From contig NZ_JAQTXM010000021.1 of assembly GCF_028688795.1 (NCBI RefSeq), positions 26,898 to 90,897 on the forward strand: a stretch of DNA of 64,000 nt. Direction: 5' to 3'. The translations under genes and the position numbers were made by a program. Shown piece by piece: positions 30,231-41,381 of this stretch. The stretch comes from Rhodoferax sp. GTDB taxonomy: Bacteria > Pseudomonadota > Gammaproteobacteria > Burkholderiales > Burkholderiaceae_C. Position 1 is the first letter of the stretch. Every line of letters begins with the position of its first letter. Under the pieces are notes generated by a model. It searched no databases and had not been told where the DNA came from. It saw only the letters and a program-made list of their open reading frames with translations.

Positions 30231-31417
30231 CAAAGACGCCCTGCACTCGCAATATATTTGTCGAACACATCGCCAGTGGCAGTATCTAAAAAAGCGGCTT
30301 TTGTCTGCAACTCTGAATCGCTGTCGGCAAAGCGACTTGCAATGTCCTGAAACTCAGCGCCCAGCGTCAAAAATGCATCCACCACATCGGGGTCAAAGTG
30401 CTTGCCACGCCCTTGCACAATGATGTCCGTTGCTTGTTCATGGCTCATGCCGGGCTTGTAAACACGCTTACTGATGAGTGCGTCATACACATCAGCAATA
30501 GCCATCAACCGCGCCGGAATCGGTATGGCATCGCCGGCCAAACCCTGCGGGTAGCCTGAACCATCCCATTTTTCGTGATGCGAATAGACTATTTGCTTGG
30601 CAATTTCCAAAAATTCGATGCTCGCCCCTGCCGCCTCTTGCGCATGACTGAGCGCATCAAAACCCAGCCGGGGGTGGGCTTTCATGATCTCAAACTCGTG
30701 CGGCTCATAGCGACCGGGTTTGAGCAAAATGCGGTCTGGTATGCCCACCTTGCCTATGTCGTGCAGCGGCGCGCACTGGTACAACATGTCGATCAACGCA
30801 TCATTGAGCACATTGAGAAATCTCGGATGCGAGCGCAGGCGCCTGGCCAGGACGCGAATGTAGTTTTGGGTGCGGCGCAGGTGGCTGCCGGTTTCAAGGT
30901 CACGCACCTCCGCCAGGGATGCCAATGCCAAGATCGTGACCTGCTGAAGCTCGGCCAGATCGCGCGCGCGCTTGCTTACCTCATACTCCAGGTACTCATT
31001 GTTGACACGCATGGTGCGAACATATGACGCTTCAAGAAAATGCGCCCGCACGCGAGACAACAGTATCTCGGGAATGATCGGACGCGTGATGTAGTCCACT
31101 GCGCCCATCGCCATGCCCATTTCTTCGCTGATGGCTTCTGTCTTGCTGGTCAGAAAAATCACCGGGATGTGCTTAGTGTGCTTGTCGACTTTGAGCCTTC
31201 GGCAAACTTCATAGCCACTGATGTCGGGCATCATGATGTCAAGCAAGATCAAATCTGGCTGTTCTTCACTGACAATTTTGAGCGCCTTGGCTCCATGGTT
31301 GACCGCTTTGACGGTGTACAGCTTGCAGAGCAGGTTACCCAACAAACTCAGGTTGGCAGGTGAGTCATCCACGATCAATACAGTGGGCTTCACCGGTAAA
31401 AACAAATCCATGACCAT
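30230..31417 (-). CDS. Receiver-HD-GYP response regulator (c-di-GMP phosphodiesterase, array gene 11)
   Basis: The 395-residue protein joins a receiver domain (about residues 10-130; TVLIVDDSPANLSLL, phospho-Asp in LILLDIMMPDISGYE) to an HD-GYP domain (about 170-370), which hydrolyses c-di-GMP to GMP. The metal and GYP residues are intact: HLRRTQNYI, PLHDIGKVGIPD, HHEKWDGSGYPQGL and ADVYDAL. It is the RpfG-like layout, in which a histidine kinase switches hydrolysis on or off. It sits between two hybrid kinases and four bases after the larger one, so phosphorylation by these kinases is the natural inference. Confidence 0.95.
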   Translation of the reverse strand: MVMDLFLPVKPTVLIVDDSPANLSLLGNLLCKLYTVKAVNHGAKALKIVSEEQPDLILLDIMMPDISGYEVCRRLKVDKHTKHIPVIFLTSKTEAISEEMGMAMGAVDYITRPIIPEILLSRVRAHFLEASYVRTMRVNNEYLEYEVSKRARDLAELQQVTILALASLAEVRDLETGSHLRRTQNYIRVLARRLRSHPRFLNVLNDALIDMLYQCAPLHDIGKVGIPDRILLKPGRYEPHEFEIMKAHPRLGFDALSHAQEAAGASIEFLEIAKQIVYSHHEKWDGSGYPQGLAGDAIPIPARLMAIADVYDALISKRVYKPGMSHEQATDIIVQGRGKHFDPDVVDAFLTLGAEFQDIASRFADSDSELQTKAAFLDTATGDVFDKYIASAGRL

Positions 31418-31421
31418 CTTT

Positions 31422-34400
31422 CTAATTCAAAACAATGTGCGCAGCAACGGCTGCTTCCTGCAAGGTCACCAGCGCCTCTGAAAAATCAAAGTTTTGCACT
31501 TGCGTTTGCAATGGAATGAAGGTGTCAGCCAAACCGGCGTGCAACAGTTTGCTGTGGGATTGCAGCAGTTGCTCAGCCTCGATGCTGTTGGCACGCAGCA
31601 GGTCTGCCAGCTCAATACAGACCAGGCTCAGCTGCTTGGGGTCGACCGCCTGATGGCTTGAAGAAGCCGCTTCATTTAAAGGTAAAACAAGCTGTAGAGC
31701 ATATTCCAAATGCGCAAGATGCTTCAAAATTGGTAGCACAAAAAGCTTCAGGTCGAGGGCCACTGAATGGCCGTTCCGGCCCGCAAGGGTAATGTCTGAG
31801 CGTGTAATGCCCGCCTTTGCCAGGTCGGCAGCAACAAGCTGACTCAGCACTTGCTCCAGCTCGGCACTCAAGGCACCGCACTCCGTGGCGCCAATGTTGC
31901 CGGCCACGCCCTTGAGGCTATGCACCAAGCGCTCGGCATCGTCAAACCGACCTTGGTCGAGCGCGCTTTGCAGCTGCGCTGGCAAGGCTTGGATGCTGCG
32001 CAAAAACTTGGCCAACAGTGTGGTGTAAAGCGTTTGGTTGTTGGCGCACAGGCGCAGGCCCAAGTTTGTATCAATGCCGGGAATGGACAACAACTGAACC
32101 CCGGCCATCGACTTATCACCCCACTGGGCCAGGCAGGCGAACAGGGCATCAGGGTCGATCGGCTTGGCCAGGTGGGCGTTCATGCCTTCGGTCAGGCAGC
32201 GGCTGGCCTCTTGGGCGCTGGCGTGGGCCGTCAGGGCGATGATCGGCAGCTTCTCAAAGCGCAGCTGCTGGCGCAATGCCAGCGTGGCCTGATGCCCATC
32301 CAGCACCGGCATTTGCAAATCCATCAGCACCAGGCTGTAGGGTAAAGGATCAGGAGCCGCGTGCAACAAATCCAGCGCCTGCTGACCGTTACCTGCCACA
32401 GTCACATGCACACCAAATGAAGCCATCAACTCACGGGCAATTTGCTGGTTGATCTCGTTGTCTTCCACCAGCAGCACGCTCAAGCCCGCAAGTTTGTCAT
32501 GGTGGTCCATTGGCAAATTGCCCATGCTCAAGGCGATCGGGTACGGGCGAATGAGGCCCGCCAGCGTGTCCCACAGCCGGGACTGACTTACTGGCTTGTC
32601 CAGAAAAGCGTTGACCCCAACCGCGGTACCCTCGGTGCGCGCCTCATCCGCGCCAAAGGCCGTCACCAGCACCACCGCAGGTTGGTGCGCCAGGGTGGTG
32701 TCTTGCACAATGCGCCTGGTGGCATCAAGACCATCCATGCCCGGCATCTGCCAATCCATCATGACAAGTTCGTAAGGGTCGGCCAGATCAGCACCGCGCA
32801 GGGCGCTTAAGCCCTCGGCCCCGCCCGCCACCGCGTGCGCTCGTAGCCCCAAACTGGTCAACTGCTCGGTCAAAATTTGTCGTGCGGAATCGTTGTCGTC
32901 GACCACCAGGACACGCATGCCATGCTCAGTTCGGGCGGGTAAGGGCACGCGGGTTTGCTGTGCCGACTCACCGAACCAAAGGGTGGCCACAAAGGTACTG
33001 CCCACATCGGGTTCAGAACTAACCCTGATGTCCCCGCCCATCATCTCGACAAAACGCTTGGAAATAGCCAGCCCCAGCCCGGTGCCACCAAAGCGCCGGG
33101 TGGTGGAACTGTCTGCCTGGTTGAATGAGGTGAACAAGCTCTGGCATTGCCGCTCGGTCATGCCAATGCCGGTGTCGCTCACGCTCACTTGCAGTTGCAC
33201 CCGGTTGGCCGCATCGGCCTGATCCAAGCTGTCAATCAGGCGCGGCATTAGCGCGATGCCCACCTTGACCTGGCCTGTTTCAGTGAACTTGATGGCGTTG
33301 CTGATCAGGTTGGTCAGCACTTGCTTGAATCGGGTGGCATCGCCCAGCAAGGCCTGCGGGACGCCTGGCTGCACATGAATCAAAAATTCAAGATTTTTCT
33401 CACGCGCTTTTTGCGCCACTAGCGTGCTCACACTGTCCAGCACGTTGTCTAGCCAGAATGGCACAGACTCCAGCGTCATCTTGTCGGCTTCCATTTTGGA
33501 GTAATCCAGAATGTCATTGATGATGCCCAGCAGCGCTTTGCCTTCACTGTGGATTTTTTTCACATAGTCGCGCTGTTTATCGTTCAACGCAGTTTTCAGC
33601 GCCAAGTGCGACAGGCCAATGACAGCATTCATCGGGGTGCGAATCTCGTGGCTCATATTCGCCAAAAATTCACTCTTGGCGCGGGTCGCTTCTTCAGCCA
33701 TGTTTTTGGCGTCTTGGGTCTGCACCACTTGCACGTGCAGTTCTTCGGCCTGGTTGCGCAGTTCTTCTTGCTGAACCGTGAGCTCTTCTTCAGACTGCTG
33801 CAACTCATGCGCCTGCGCCAGGGTTTGGGTGAGCAACTCACGGGTGACACGGTTGCGCTCCAAAATTTCCAGATTTAACGCCACCAGAGGCAGCAACTCG
33901 TCCAGCAAAGCCTGGTGGCGTGCATTGAAAGCCCCCACACTGCACAGCTCCAGTACCGCCATCACCTGGTTGCTGCCGACACTGATCACCGGGGTGATCA
34001 ACACATTGCGCGGCTGGGCATCCAACAAGCCAGAGGTCAAGCGCAAATGCGATTGCGCCACATCCGTCAAAGACAGGGGTCTGGCTTGGCTGGCGCACAA
34101 ACCCACCAGTCCCTGCCCGATGGCAAAGCTCTCTGGCACATTCTCCGCATGGGTCACACCGAAAGAACCTGCCAACCCATAGTGCTGCGGGGTGGCTTGC
34201 CACACATACATCAGGCTGGCTTGGGCACCCACCAAATTGCCCAACTGCGTCATCAAGGTGCGGGCAAACTCGCGCTCGTCTTCAATACGCAAAACGCTGG
34301 CTTCCACATCAGCAGCACTGGCTTTGACCCACCGCTGGGTCTCCACGTCACGTGCGGCTTGCTGCAGCACAGTGATGGAGCGGGCCATGTCGCCGATCTC

Positions 34401-35147
34401 ATTGCCAAAATCAGTGTGTGGTACGGCTTGATCCAACTGGCCTTGGGCCATCCCGTCCACACTGGCGCGCAACCGCTCAATGGGGCCACGCACCGATGCT
34501 GCCAGCAACAAACCCACGCCTAAGCCGGCCAGCAAGCCAATCAACAGCAGGGACAGGCTCAGGTGTTCGGTGCTGCGGGCAAACTGTTGTGCATCGTGCC
34601 ACGCCTGCAACGCACCTGCTTCCTTCTTCTTGACCAACTCGGCCATCAGCCGGTCGCTTTCTGTAAACACCGCCACGTTATGCGCTTTGAACAGTTCCGT
34701 CGCCGTGCCATTGACGCTGAAGTGAGCGTTGTCTGTCACTTGGCTCAAAATATGGTTAACACTTTCCAGGTACAGCGTCACGCTGTCCTGCGTGGCGACC
34801 AGCAGGCGCTGATTTTCATTTTCCACAAAATGCGGTTTGCTTTGTTCAATACTGTGCAACAGCAACTGGCGCGCAGCGCTGAGGTCCTGATGCGCTTTGA
34901 GGCGCTCGCCGGCATTGGGCGCCAGCAGCATTTGCCGCAGTGCGCGGCCCACTTCCATCAAATGGATATTGGCCTCCTTGATGGCCGATATACCCAGCAC
35001 TTCCAACTCATACATGCGTCGCACCTGCTCGGCTTGCTGGCGCGCGCTGTAAATCGCCTGGGCACCAATCACCACCGTAAGCCCCAACAGCAAACCAATC
35101 CCCCAGCGCAGTTTGTTACCCAGCGTAAGGCGCTCAATAAAGTTCAT
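31422..35147 (-). CDS. Large hybrid histidine kinase: 4HB-HAMP-GAF-HisKA-HATPase-REC-REC-Hpt (array gene 10)
   Basis: The 1241-residue phosphorelay protein has two membrane helices (about 13-32 and 193-213) around an alpha-helical periplasmic domain. HAMP (about 214-270), GAF (about 290-440) and coiled coil follow. The HisKA acceptor lies in [18 protein letters not shown] (about 500), then a HATPase with [13 protein letters not shown] and [14 protein letters not shown]. Two receivers follow ([12 protein letters not shown] and [12 protein letters not shown]), and an Hpt domain with phospho-His in [13 protein letters not shown]. The full His-Asp-His relay is in one chain, so its Hpt may feed the single receivers elsewhere in the array. 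A roughly 90-residue C-terminal tail after the Hpt is unassigned. Confidence 0.95.
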   Translation of the reverse strand: MNFIERLTLGNKLRWGIGLLLGLTVVIGAQAIYSARQQAEQVRRMYELEVLGISAIKEANIHLMEVGRALRQMLLAPNAGERLKAHQDLSAARQLLLHSIEQSKPHFVENENQRLLVATQDSVTLYLESVNHILSQVTDNAHFSVNGTATELFKAHNVAVFTESDRLMAELVKKKEAGALQAWHDAQQFARSTEHLSLSLLLIGLLAGLGVGLLLAASVRGPIERLRASVDGMAQGQLDQAVPHTDFGNEIGDMARSITVLQQAARDVETQRWVKASAADVEASVLRIEDEREFARTLMTQLGNLVGAQASLMYVWQATPQHYGLAGSFGVTHAENVPESFAIGQGLVGLCASQARPLSLTDVAQSHLRLTSGLLDAQPRNVLITPVISVGSNQVMAVLELCSVGAFNARHQALLDELLPLVALNLEILERNRVTRELLTQTLAQAHELQQSEEELTVQQEELRNQAEELHVQVVQTQDAKNMAEEATRAKSEFLANMSHEIRTPMNAVIGLSHLALKTALNDKQRDYVKKIHSEGKALLGIINDILDYSKMEADKMTLESVPFWLDNVLDSVSTLVAQKAREKNLEFLIHVQPGVPQALLGDATRFKQVLTNLISNAIKFTETGQVKVGIALMPRLIDSLDQADAANRVQLQVSVSDTGIGMTERQCQSLFTSFNQADSSTTRRFGGTGLGLAISKRFVEMMGGDIRVSSEPDVGSTFVATLWFGESAQQTRVPLPARTEHGMRVLVVDDNDSARQILTEQLTSLGLRAHAVAGGAEGLSALRGADLADPYELVMMDWQMPGMDGLDATRRIVQDTTLAHQPAVVLVTAFGADEARTEGTAVGVNAFLDKPVSQSRLWDTLAGLIRPYPIALSMGNLPMDHHDKLAGLSVLLVEDNEINQQIARELMASFGVHVTVAGNGQQALDLLHAAPDPLPYSLVLMDLQMPVLDGHQATLALRQQLRFEKLPIIALTAHASAQEASRCLTEGMNAHLAKPIDPDALFACLAQWGDKSMAGVQLLSIPGIDTNLGLRLCANNQTLYTTLLAKFLRSIQALPAQLQSALDQGRFDDAERLVHSLKGVAGNIGATECGALSAELEQVLSQLVAADLAKAGITRSDITLAGRNGHSVALDLKLFVLPILKHLAHLEYALQLVLPLNEAASSSHQAVDPKQLSLVCIELADLLRANSIEAEQLLQSHSKLLHAGLADTFIPLQTQVQNFDFSEALVTLQEAAVAAHIVLN

Positions 35148-35219
35148 GATTTTGACGTCCGACGATGTCGGTCACTTGTTGGCTAGCCATTTTGAACAGT
35201 TGGGTCAGTTGCACAAAAA

Positions 35220-37061
35220 TCAGTTGAGGTCTGCCGGGCGGGTATCAGTCACACGACGCAGCAGCGGATTAGCAGCAAAACCGTCTTGCAGCGTCGAATA
35301 GGTGGGCAGGCACAGGCACACAGAGGTGCCCTGGCCAGGTGTGCTGGTCAAGCTGAGTTGGCCACGGTGCAGTTCAATGATTTCTTTGACGATGCTCATG
35401 CCCAAGCCAGTGCCCAAAATCTTGCCCGAGGTGTCGGCTCGATAAAAACGCTCGCACACACGTTTGAGTTGTTCTGCGGTCAAGCCAATGCCGTGGTCAG
35501 TAACCGAAATGTTGACCCTGGGTGCCTGGCCCACGGCGTCTTCAACCGCAGCTTTCACATGCACCGCCCCGCCCTGGGGTGAATATTTATAGGCATTCGA
35601 GATCACATTGAGCAACGCCTGGCGCAGTTTGCCGGCATCAGCCATCAAATACAAAGGAGACAGAGGCAGGTCCAGCTCCGGGGCGTTGCGCCCAGAAGGC
35701 AATTGGTAACCCTTGATCAGATCACATAGCAACTCTTGTAGGTTGACCTGGGTGTAGCGAAAGTCTTTGTCGCGCCGGGCTTCAATGCGGGCCAGGTCAA
35801 GCAGCTCATTGAGGATGTCGGCCATCAACCTGGACTGCTCGTAGATGGTGTTCAAGAACTCCTGTTGGGTGGGTTCATCAAACTTTTCATGCAGCAAAAT
35901 TTCTGAAAAACCAAAGATGCTGGCCATCGGGGTGCGAAGCTCATGTGCGGCGGTGGCCAAAAATTCGCTCTTCATGTGGTCAACTTCGGTTTCGACCGTG
36001 ACATCGCGCAAGTACAAAATTTGCGACACCTGGCCGGTGGTGTTGCTGCGCAAGCCTACTTGCAACACCCGTTTTGTGGGCAAGGCCAGTTCAATCAACT
36101 CACGCTTTTCGGCTCCGCCGTGCAGGGCTTGGTCACGCAAGGCGGCGACACCAACAAACGGGGTGCCCGGCGCGCAGCGCTGTGCCAGCCAAACCGAAAA
36201 ATCGTGCTCACACAGACCCGCCAACTGTTGCGCGCCTTGGCCGGTCAATTGGGTGAACGCCGGGCTGATGTACTTCACGCGTTTGTGCGCATCAAATGAC
36301 ACAAAGCCGTCAGGGCTAAGCTCAAAAATGGCATTGAGCTGTTCGTTGCGTTCCTCAATCTGGCGGTTCGCGTTGTCTGTTGCGCGTTTGGCTTGGCGCA
36401 GGCTTTCTGACAACTCCTCCAACGCCAGGCGCTCACGCAACTGGCGCCGCTGCCATAGCATCAGAGAGGCAGCAGCTAACAATAACAAAGCAAGCTGCAC
36501 GGCGGTAAGCGTCAAAATCTGGTTGTTCTGTGACAGCAGTGCAGCTTTTTGGCGCTCCACGGTTTTGGCAATCAAGGAATTTGCAGACAAGCTCAGTGCC
36601 TGCACGTCAGGGCCCAACGCGTTGTAGCCGTCCAGTAGTGCAACCAATGTAGCCTTTTCCAAAGGGGTTTGCACCAACGCCTGATCCGTGCTTGCGATCA
36701 ATGTGTCAACTTTTGGCAAGGTATCTTGGTACGCTGGCAACTGCAATAAATCGCCCGTGCTGGGGTTGTCGCGCAACAGGTTGAGCCGGCTGATAAAGAT
36801 GTCATAGCGCAGGCTCAGGGCGTCGGCATCGGGTGGTGTACGGCTGTTGATGCTGCTATCAAGCGTTTGACGAAAACGCAAAAATTCGCGTTCAAACTGA
36901 AATACCAAGGTGCTGACCATGTCAGCCTGCAAATTGTTGCCAGCCAGGATGGCCTGGCGCTGGGTAAGTTGCAACACCAGCAGCACGGCCATCACCAATG
37001 CCATGCTGACGGTGCCCAGTGCCGGCCAGGTCAAGTAACGACGGTTTTGCAGCTGCACCAT
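35220..37061 (-). CDS. Membrane PAS histidine kinase (array gene 9)
   Basis: A 613-residue kinase with helices at about 10-30 and 180-205 enclosing a ~150-residue all-helical periplasmic domain of unassigned family. It continues with a PAS domain (about 245-355; LNAIFELSPDGFVSFDAHKR), HisKA with AAHELRTPMASIFGF, and HATPase with NVISNAYKYSPQGG, DHGIGLT and GTGLGMSIVKEI. From the PAS onward it is strikingly similar to array gene 8 and also to gene 13, including a shared RPADL C-terminus with gene 8. No receiver is attached. The gene starts six bases after the stop of gene 8. Confidence 0.93.
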   Translation of the reverse strand: MVQLQNRRYLTWPALGTVSMALVMAVLLVLQLTQRQAILAGNNLQADMVSTLVFQFEREFLRFRQTLDSSINSRTPPDADALSLRYDIFISRLNLLRDNPSTGDLLQLPAYQDTLPKVDTLIASTDQALVQTPLEKATLVALLDGYNALGPDVQALSLSANSLIAKTVERQKAALLSQNNQILTLTAVQLALLLLAAASLMLWQRRQLRERLALEELSESLRQAKRATDNANRQIEERNEQLNAIFELSPDGFVSFDAHKRVKYISPAFTQLTGQGAQQLAGLCEHDFSVWLAQRCAPGTPFVGVAALRDQALHGGAEKRELIELALPTKRVLQVGLRSNTTGQVSQILYLRDVTVETEVDHMKSEFLATAAHELRTPMASIFGFSEILLHEKFDEPTQQEFLNTIYEQSRLMADILNELLDLARIEARRDKDFRYTQVNLQELLCDLIKGYQLPSGRNAPELDLPLSPLYLMADAGKLRQALLNVISNAYKYSPQGGAVHVKAAVEDAVGQAPRVNISVTDHGIGLTAEQLKRVCERFYRADTSGKILGTGLGMSIVKEIIELHRGQLSLTSTPGQGTSVCLCLPTYSTLQDGFAANPLLRRVTDTRPADLN

Positions 37062-37067
37062 GAAAAA

Positions 37068-39155
37068 TCAGCGCAAGTCCGCCGGACGCGAGTCAGCCAT
37101 GCGACCGCTCGGCGTGGTGTGAGTCGGCAAACACAGCCACACAGACGTGCCTTGGCCAGGCGTGCTGTCAATGCTGAGTTGGCCGAGGTGCAGCTCAATG
37201 ATTTCTTTGACGATGCTCATGCCCAAACCGGTGCCCAAAATCTTGCCCGAGGTGTCAGCCCGATAAAAGCGTTCGCAAACCCGTTTGATTTGCTCTGGGG
37301 TTAAGCCTATGCCATGGTCAGTGATCTCAATGCACACCATGGGCGGCTGCCCGGCAACATCGGGAACCCAGGCTCTGATTTGCACCGAACCACCGTTGGG
37401 CGAGTATTTGTAGGCGTTGGAGATCACATTCAGCAGCGCTTGGCGCAGTTTGCCCACGTCGGCCATCAAGCAAAGTGCTTGTCCTGGCAAGTTGAGCTCA
37501 GGCACACTGCGCCCGGCGGGCAAGGGGTAGCTCTTGCCCAGATCAGTCAGCAGTTCGTGCAATTCAATCTGGGTGTATCGAAAGTCTTTGTCACGTCGGG
37601 CTTCAATGCGCGCCAAGTCAAGCAGTTCATTGAGTATGTTCGCCATCAGCTTGGACTGGCTGTAAATGGTGTCCAAAAACTCATGCTGGGTGGCACTGTC
37701 AAACGCCTGATTCAGCAAGATTTCGGAGTACCCCAAAATACTGGCCATCGGCGTGCGCAGTTCGTGTGCAGCGGTGGCCAAAAATTCGCTTTTCATGTTG
37801 TCGACTTCGGTCTCGCGGGTCACGTCGCGCAGGTACAAAATTTGTGATACCTGGTTTGACCCGCTGCAGCGCATACCCATCTGCAACACGCGCTTGTGGG
37901 GTGCATTGAGCTCAATCACTTCACGGTGATCAGGTCGGCCACTTGACACTTGTGCACGCAAAGCGGCAACGCTCACGAAATCTCTGTTGGGCGTGCAACG
38001 CTGCGCCAACCAAGCTGAGAAATCGCGCTCGTCCAGGCCCTCTAGCTGCTCTTCGCCCTGGCCGGTCAATTGTGCAAACGCCGTACTGACGTATTTGACG
38101 CGTTTGTGCACATCAAAGGACACAAAGCCATCTGGACTCAATTCAAAAATGGCGTTGAGTTGCTCATTGCGCTCTTCAACCTGCTGCTGCGCCCGCTGGC
38201 GGATACCAAACTCCCGGCGCAACTGGCGCAAATAGCGTGTTAACGCAGCAGCCAGCGCCAGAATCAACAAGCTGACCATGGCCGCTTGCAGCCATAGCGC
38301 TTGTTTGGCGCTGTTGTGGTTAGCCAGCAGGTAATGGGTATCCAGGCCATCCACCACCACCAGTTGGTAACCGGGTATCTTGCGGTAAAAATACAACCGG
38401 TCAATGCCGTCGACTATCGAGCGATTACTGTAGCTCCCCTCAAGCTGGCCCTGCGCCATGCGCGTAAACATGGGCGCACCGGCGGCGTTGGCGCCTACAT
38501 CTTCCTTGTCGCCGACCCTGCGCACGCGGGCAATGCCGTCAAGGCCATACAGCGCCACCACACCCTGGCTGCCCAATTTGAGATCGCTGTAGAAATGATT
38601 GAAATAGTCCACCGCAATCGACACCACCACCACGCCCGCAAAGTCACCGTTGTCGCGGGTGATGCGCCGTGTCAGCTGAATCGACCACTCGCCGCTGGCA
38701 CGCCCAAGCACCGGCTTCGACACAAACAGCTCGCCGTTGTCGGCAGCCACATGCACCTTGAAGTGCTCGCGATCTGACAAATCAAGCTTGCCGGTAACGG
38801 GCAAGTTGGCCAACACATAAATACCGCGCGCATCAATGATGCCAACCTGCGGAAAAATTTCGGCGTCAATCACGCCCTTGCGCGTGAGCTCAGCCAGATC
38901 GAGTTTGTTGCCAATTTCAAGATAGCGCGATTGGATGAAGCGAATCACCTGGTCAGCACCGCGAAACGTGCGGTTGGCATGCTCCTGTCTGACGCGGGTC
39001 AGGTTGGCCAAATCGTGCTCGGCAGTAGCAATTTCTTTGTCGTGGCTTTCATTGACCAGAGCAACCACATGCCACCAGCTCAGCCCCAGCAACACAGCAG
39101 CGGCAAGCCAAAGCAAGATCAACGTGCGACGGTAGTTGGTGGCAATGGTTGACAT
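37068..39155 (-). CDS. Double-Cache PAS histidine kinase (array gene 8)
   Basis: A 695-residue kinase. Between helices at about 15-35 and 285-305 lies a periplasmic double Cache sensor (VGIIDARGIYVLANLPVTG, LSDREHFKVHV, SKPVLGRASGEWSIQLTRRI, IPGYQLVVVDGLD), the type that binds small organic ligands. PAS (about 335-445), HisKA with AAHELRTPMASILGYSE and HATPase with NVISNAYKYSPNGG follow. The cytoplasmic part is a close paralogue of gene 9; only the sensors differ. I start at ATG 39155; a TTG 24 bp upstream in frame is less likely. Confidence 0.93.
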   Translation of the reverse strand: MSTIATNYRRTLILLWLAAAVLLGLSWWHVVALVNESHDKEIATAEHDLANLTRVRQEHANRTFRGADQVIRFIQSRYLEIGNKLDLAELTRKGVIDAEIFPQVGIIDARGIYVLANLPVTGKLDLSDREHFKVHVAADNGELFVSKPVLGRASGEWSIQLTRRITRDNGDFAGVVVVSIAVDYFNHFYSDLKLGSQGVVALYGLDGIARVRRVGDKEDVGANAAGAPMFTRMAQGQLEGSYSNRSIVDGIDRLYFYRKIPGYQLVVVDGLDTHYLLANHNSAKQALWLQAAMVSLLILALAAALTRYLRQLRREFGIRQRAQQQVEERNEQLNAIFELSPDGFVSFDVHKRVKYVSTAFAQLTGQGEEQLEGLDERDFSAWLAQRCTPNRDFVSVAALRAQVSSGRPDHREVIELNAPHKRVLQMGMRCSGSNQVSQILYLRDVTRETEVDNMKSEFLATAAHELRTPMASILGYSEILLNQAFDSATQHEFLDTIYSQSKLMANILNELLDLARIEARRDKDFRYTQIELHELLTDLGKSYPLPAGRSVPELNLPGQALCLMADVGKLRQALLNVISNAYKYSPNGGSVQIRAWVPDVAGQPPMVCIEITDHGIGLTPEQIKRVCERFYRADTSGKILGTGLGMSIVKEIIELHLGQLSIDSTPGQGTSVWLCLPTHTTPSGRMADSRPADLR

Positions 39156-39185
39156 GGTGGTTACTTTGGCTTTAAACAATGCACT

Positions 39186-41381
39186 TCAAAGGGGCAGCGC
39201 TGGCGAGACTGGTTTGAACTGGGCCAGCAGTGCTTGCGCCGTCATGGGGCGACCCGTGAAGTAGCCTTGAATCAGGTGACAGCCCTGGTTTGTGAGCACC
39301 TGGTATTGCTCGCTGGTTTCAACGCCTTCTGCAACCACTTCCAATCCCATCGCCAGACCCAAACTGACGAAGCATTGGCTAATGGCTCGTGCATTGAGGC
39401 TGGTGGCCAAATCACGCACAAAGCTCTGGTCAATCTTGAGGCGGTCTACCGGCAGCGTATGTAGGCGTGACAGGCTTGAAAATCCGGTGCCAAAGTCATC
39501 AACGGCAATCTTCACACCCAGCGCACGCAAGGACTGCAAACGCTGCTGTCCGTCAGACTCGCATAGCAGTGCCTCGGACTCGGTGACCTCTAGTTCCAGC
39601 AGGTGCGGAGCGATACCGGTGGCCAGCAATATCTGACAAACCCGATTGGGAAAATCGGGGTCATTCAATTGCCGCGCTGACACATTGACTGCCATGGTCA
39701 GTTGGTGCAAGCCAGCCTCCTGAAACTGCTTAAGCTGGCGACAAGCGCTGTCAAGCACCCAATCACCCAGCGGCAAGATGGCACCGGTTGCTTCTGCCAG
39801 CGGTACAAAGGTCAGCGGCAACACCGAGCCCAGCGCGCCGTGGGTCCAGCGCAGCAAGGCCTCACAACCGCACAGGGCCCCACCGGCCGTCACTTGCGGC
39901 TGGTACACCAAGTGCATCTCATTGCGCTCCAGGGCCTGCCACAAGTCATGCCCCAGATTGGCAACACCGTTAAGGTCGCCCCTGCCTTCATGCAGACAGA
40001 AGTGATTGCCACCAAAGCGTTTGGCAGCGTACATCGAGCGGTCGGCGTGCTTCAGCAATGTCACCATGTCGCCGCCGTCTTGCGGGTATCTGGCACAGCC
40101 AATGCTGGCCCCCACCAGCAACTTGTGCCCACCAACAATGATCGGCGCGCCGAGCTTGGTGAGCACAGTGCTGGCGATCGACTCAACATCTGCCGCACGC
40201 ACCGCGCCTTGCAGCATGATGACAAACTCGTCACCGCCCACGCGGGCGGCCGTGTCACCCTGACGCACTGATTTCTTAAGTCGCCGGGCAACCTCTTGCA
40301 GCACCTGGTCACCGACCTCATGGCCAAACTTGTCATTGATGGGTTTAAATCGGTCCAGGTCAATAAATAGCAGACTCAAACCCAAGCCGTCACGCTGGGC
40401 CTGACTGAGAGACTGGGCCACCCGGTCTTCCAACAGGCGGCGGTTCGGCAGGCCAGTGAGTGTGTCGTGGTATGCCATGCGCGCGAGTTGATCGGTGTCC
40501 ACGCGCTGGTGCGCGCCGTCTGCAAATACCGAAAGGTATGCCAGCGTGTCACCGGTGACATTCTTGACCGCTTTGACTGTCTTCCATTCGGGGTAAATCT
40601 GGCCACCTTTGCGACGGTTAAAGAACTCGCCAGACCAGCTCCCCAGCGTGCTCAATTCACTCCAAAAAGACTGATAGAAGGCGTCGTCGTGGCGACCTGC
40701 GCTCAGCAATTCAGGGTTGCGTCCGATCACTTCGCTGGCCTCAAAGCCAGTGATTCGAGTGAACGCGGGGTTGGTGGCACAAATGGCTGCACTGGCATCA
40801 GTGAGCAACAGGCCGAACCCGCTGTCATTGAGCAAATTAAATTGTTGCAGCGCACTCAGTGCGTCTGGCATGTCTGGATTAGCGGGGTGCAAAAGCCAGA
40901 AAAATTCAACCTTGGCGTAGGTTTGCAGCGGAACAATCAGCACATCAAATTGGCAGATGCTGTCAACCTCAACCCCGTCATATAAACCAATTTGGCATTG
41001 CAGTATGGCGGAGCTACCGTTCATGTAGACCAGCTGCGCCAACACGGTGACAAGCGTTTGCTGCTGTGCTCGCGGCACCAATTGCATCAGGGACAGGCCA
41101 CGCAAGCCAGGCCCCGGCGCGCCCAGCAACGGCTCGGTGCAGGCGTTGACCTGGGCGATCATGCCACTGCTGTCCGTGACCAGATATGGGGTAAGTCCCT
41201 CGCGAATGCCAACCAGCAGCAGGTCGTTACTCAGGCTGGCGCGACCTTGCGATTGCAGCACGGCCTGGTAGCGTGCCTGCACTCGGCTGTGCTGCTCCAT
41301 CAGCTCCTGCATGTCTTGCGCGTAGCGGTACAGCTGGTTGCGCAAGTCATTGGGCGCAGCGCTCGAAGGGTGTGGTGTCAT
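39186..41381 (-). CDS. PAS-PAS-GGDEF-EAL protein (array gene 7)
   Basis: A 731-residue cytoplasmic protein: helical N-terminus (NQLYRYAQDMQELMEQHSRV), a PAS-like region (about 60-170), a PAS domain (about 175-295; GFEASEVIGRNPELLSAGRH), GGDEF (about 300-460) with intact GGDEF and RQGD inhibitory site, and EAL (about 470-725) with GCEALLRWTHG, DDFGTGFSSLSRL and VAEGVETSEQ. Both synthesis and hydrolysis motifs are complete. Its ATG overlaps the stop of gene 6 by four bases. Gene 6 shares its N-terminal layout but has lost the EAL domain and the catalytic motif, so 6 and 7 look like a duplicated pair. Confidence 0.95.
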   Translation of the reverse strand: MTPHPSSAAPNDLRNQLYRYAQDMQELMEQHSRVQARYQAVLQSQGRASLSNDLLLVGIREGLTPYLVTDSSGMIAQVNACTEPLLGAPGPGLRGLSLMQLVPRAQQQTLVTVLAQLVYMNGSSAILQCQIGLYDGVEVDSICQFDVLIVPLQTYAKVEFFWLLHPANPDMPDALSALQQFNLLNDSGFGLLLTDASAAICATNPAFTRITGFEASEVIGRNPELLSAGRHDDAFYQSFWSELSTLGSWSGEFFNRRKGGQIYPEWKTVKAVKNVTGDTLAYLSVFADGAHQRVDTDQLARMAYHDTLTGLPNRRLLEDRVAQSLSQAQRDGLGLSLLFIDLDRFKPINDKFGHEVGDQVLQEVARRLKKSVRQGDTAARVGGDEFVIMLQGAVRAADVESIASTVLTKLGAPIIVGGHKLLVGASIGCARYPQDGGDMVTLLKHADRSMYAAKRFGGNHFCLHEGRGDLNGVANLGHDLWQALERNEMHLVYQPQVTAGGALCGCEALLRWTHGALGSVLPLTFVPLAEATGAILPLGDWVLDSACRQLKQFQEAGLHQLTMAVNVSARQLNDPDFPNRVCQILLATGIAPHLLELEVTESEALLCESDGQQRLQSLRALGVKIAVDDFGTGFSSLSRLHTLPVDRLKIDQSFVRDLATSLNARAISQCFVSLGLAMGLEVVAEGVETSEQYQVLTNQGCHLIQGYFTGRPMTAQALLAQFKPVSPALPL

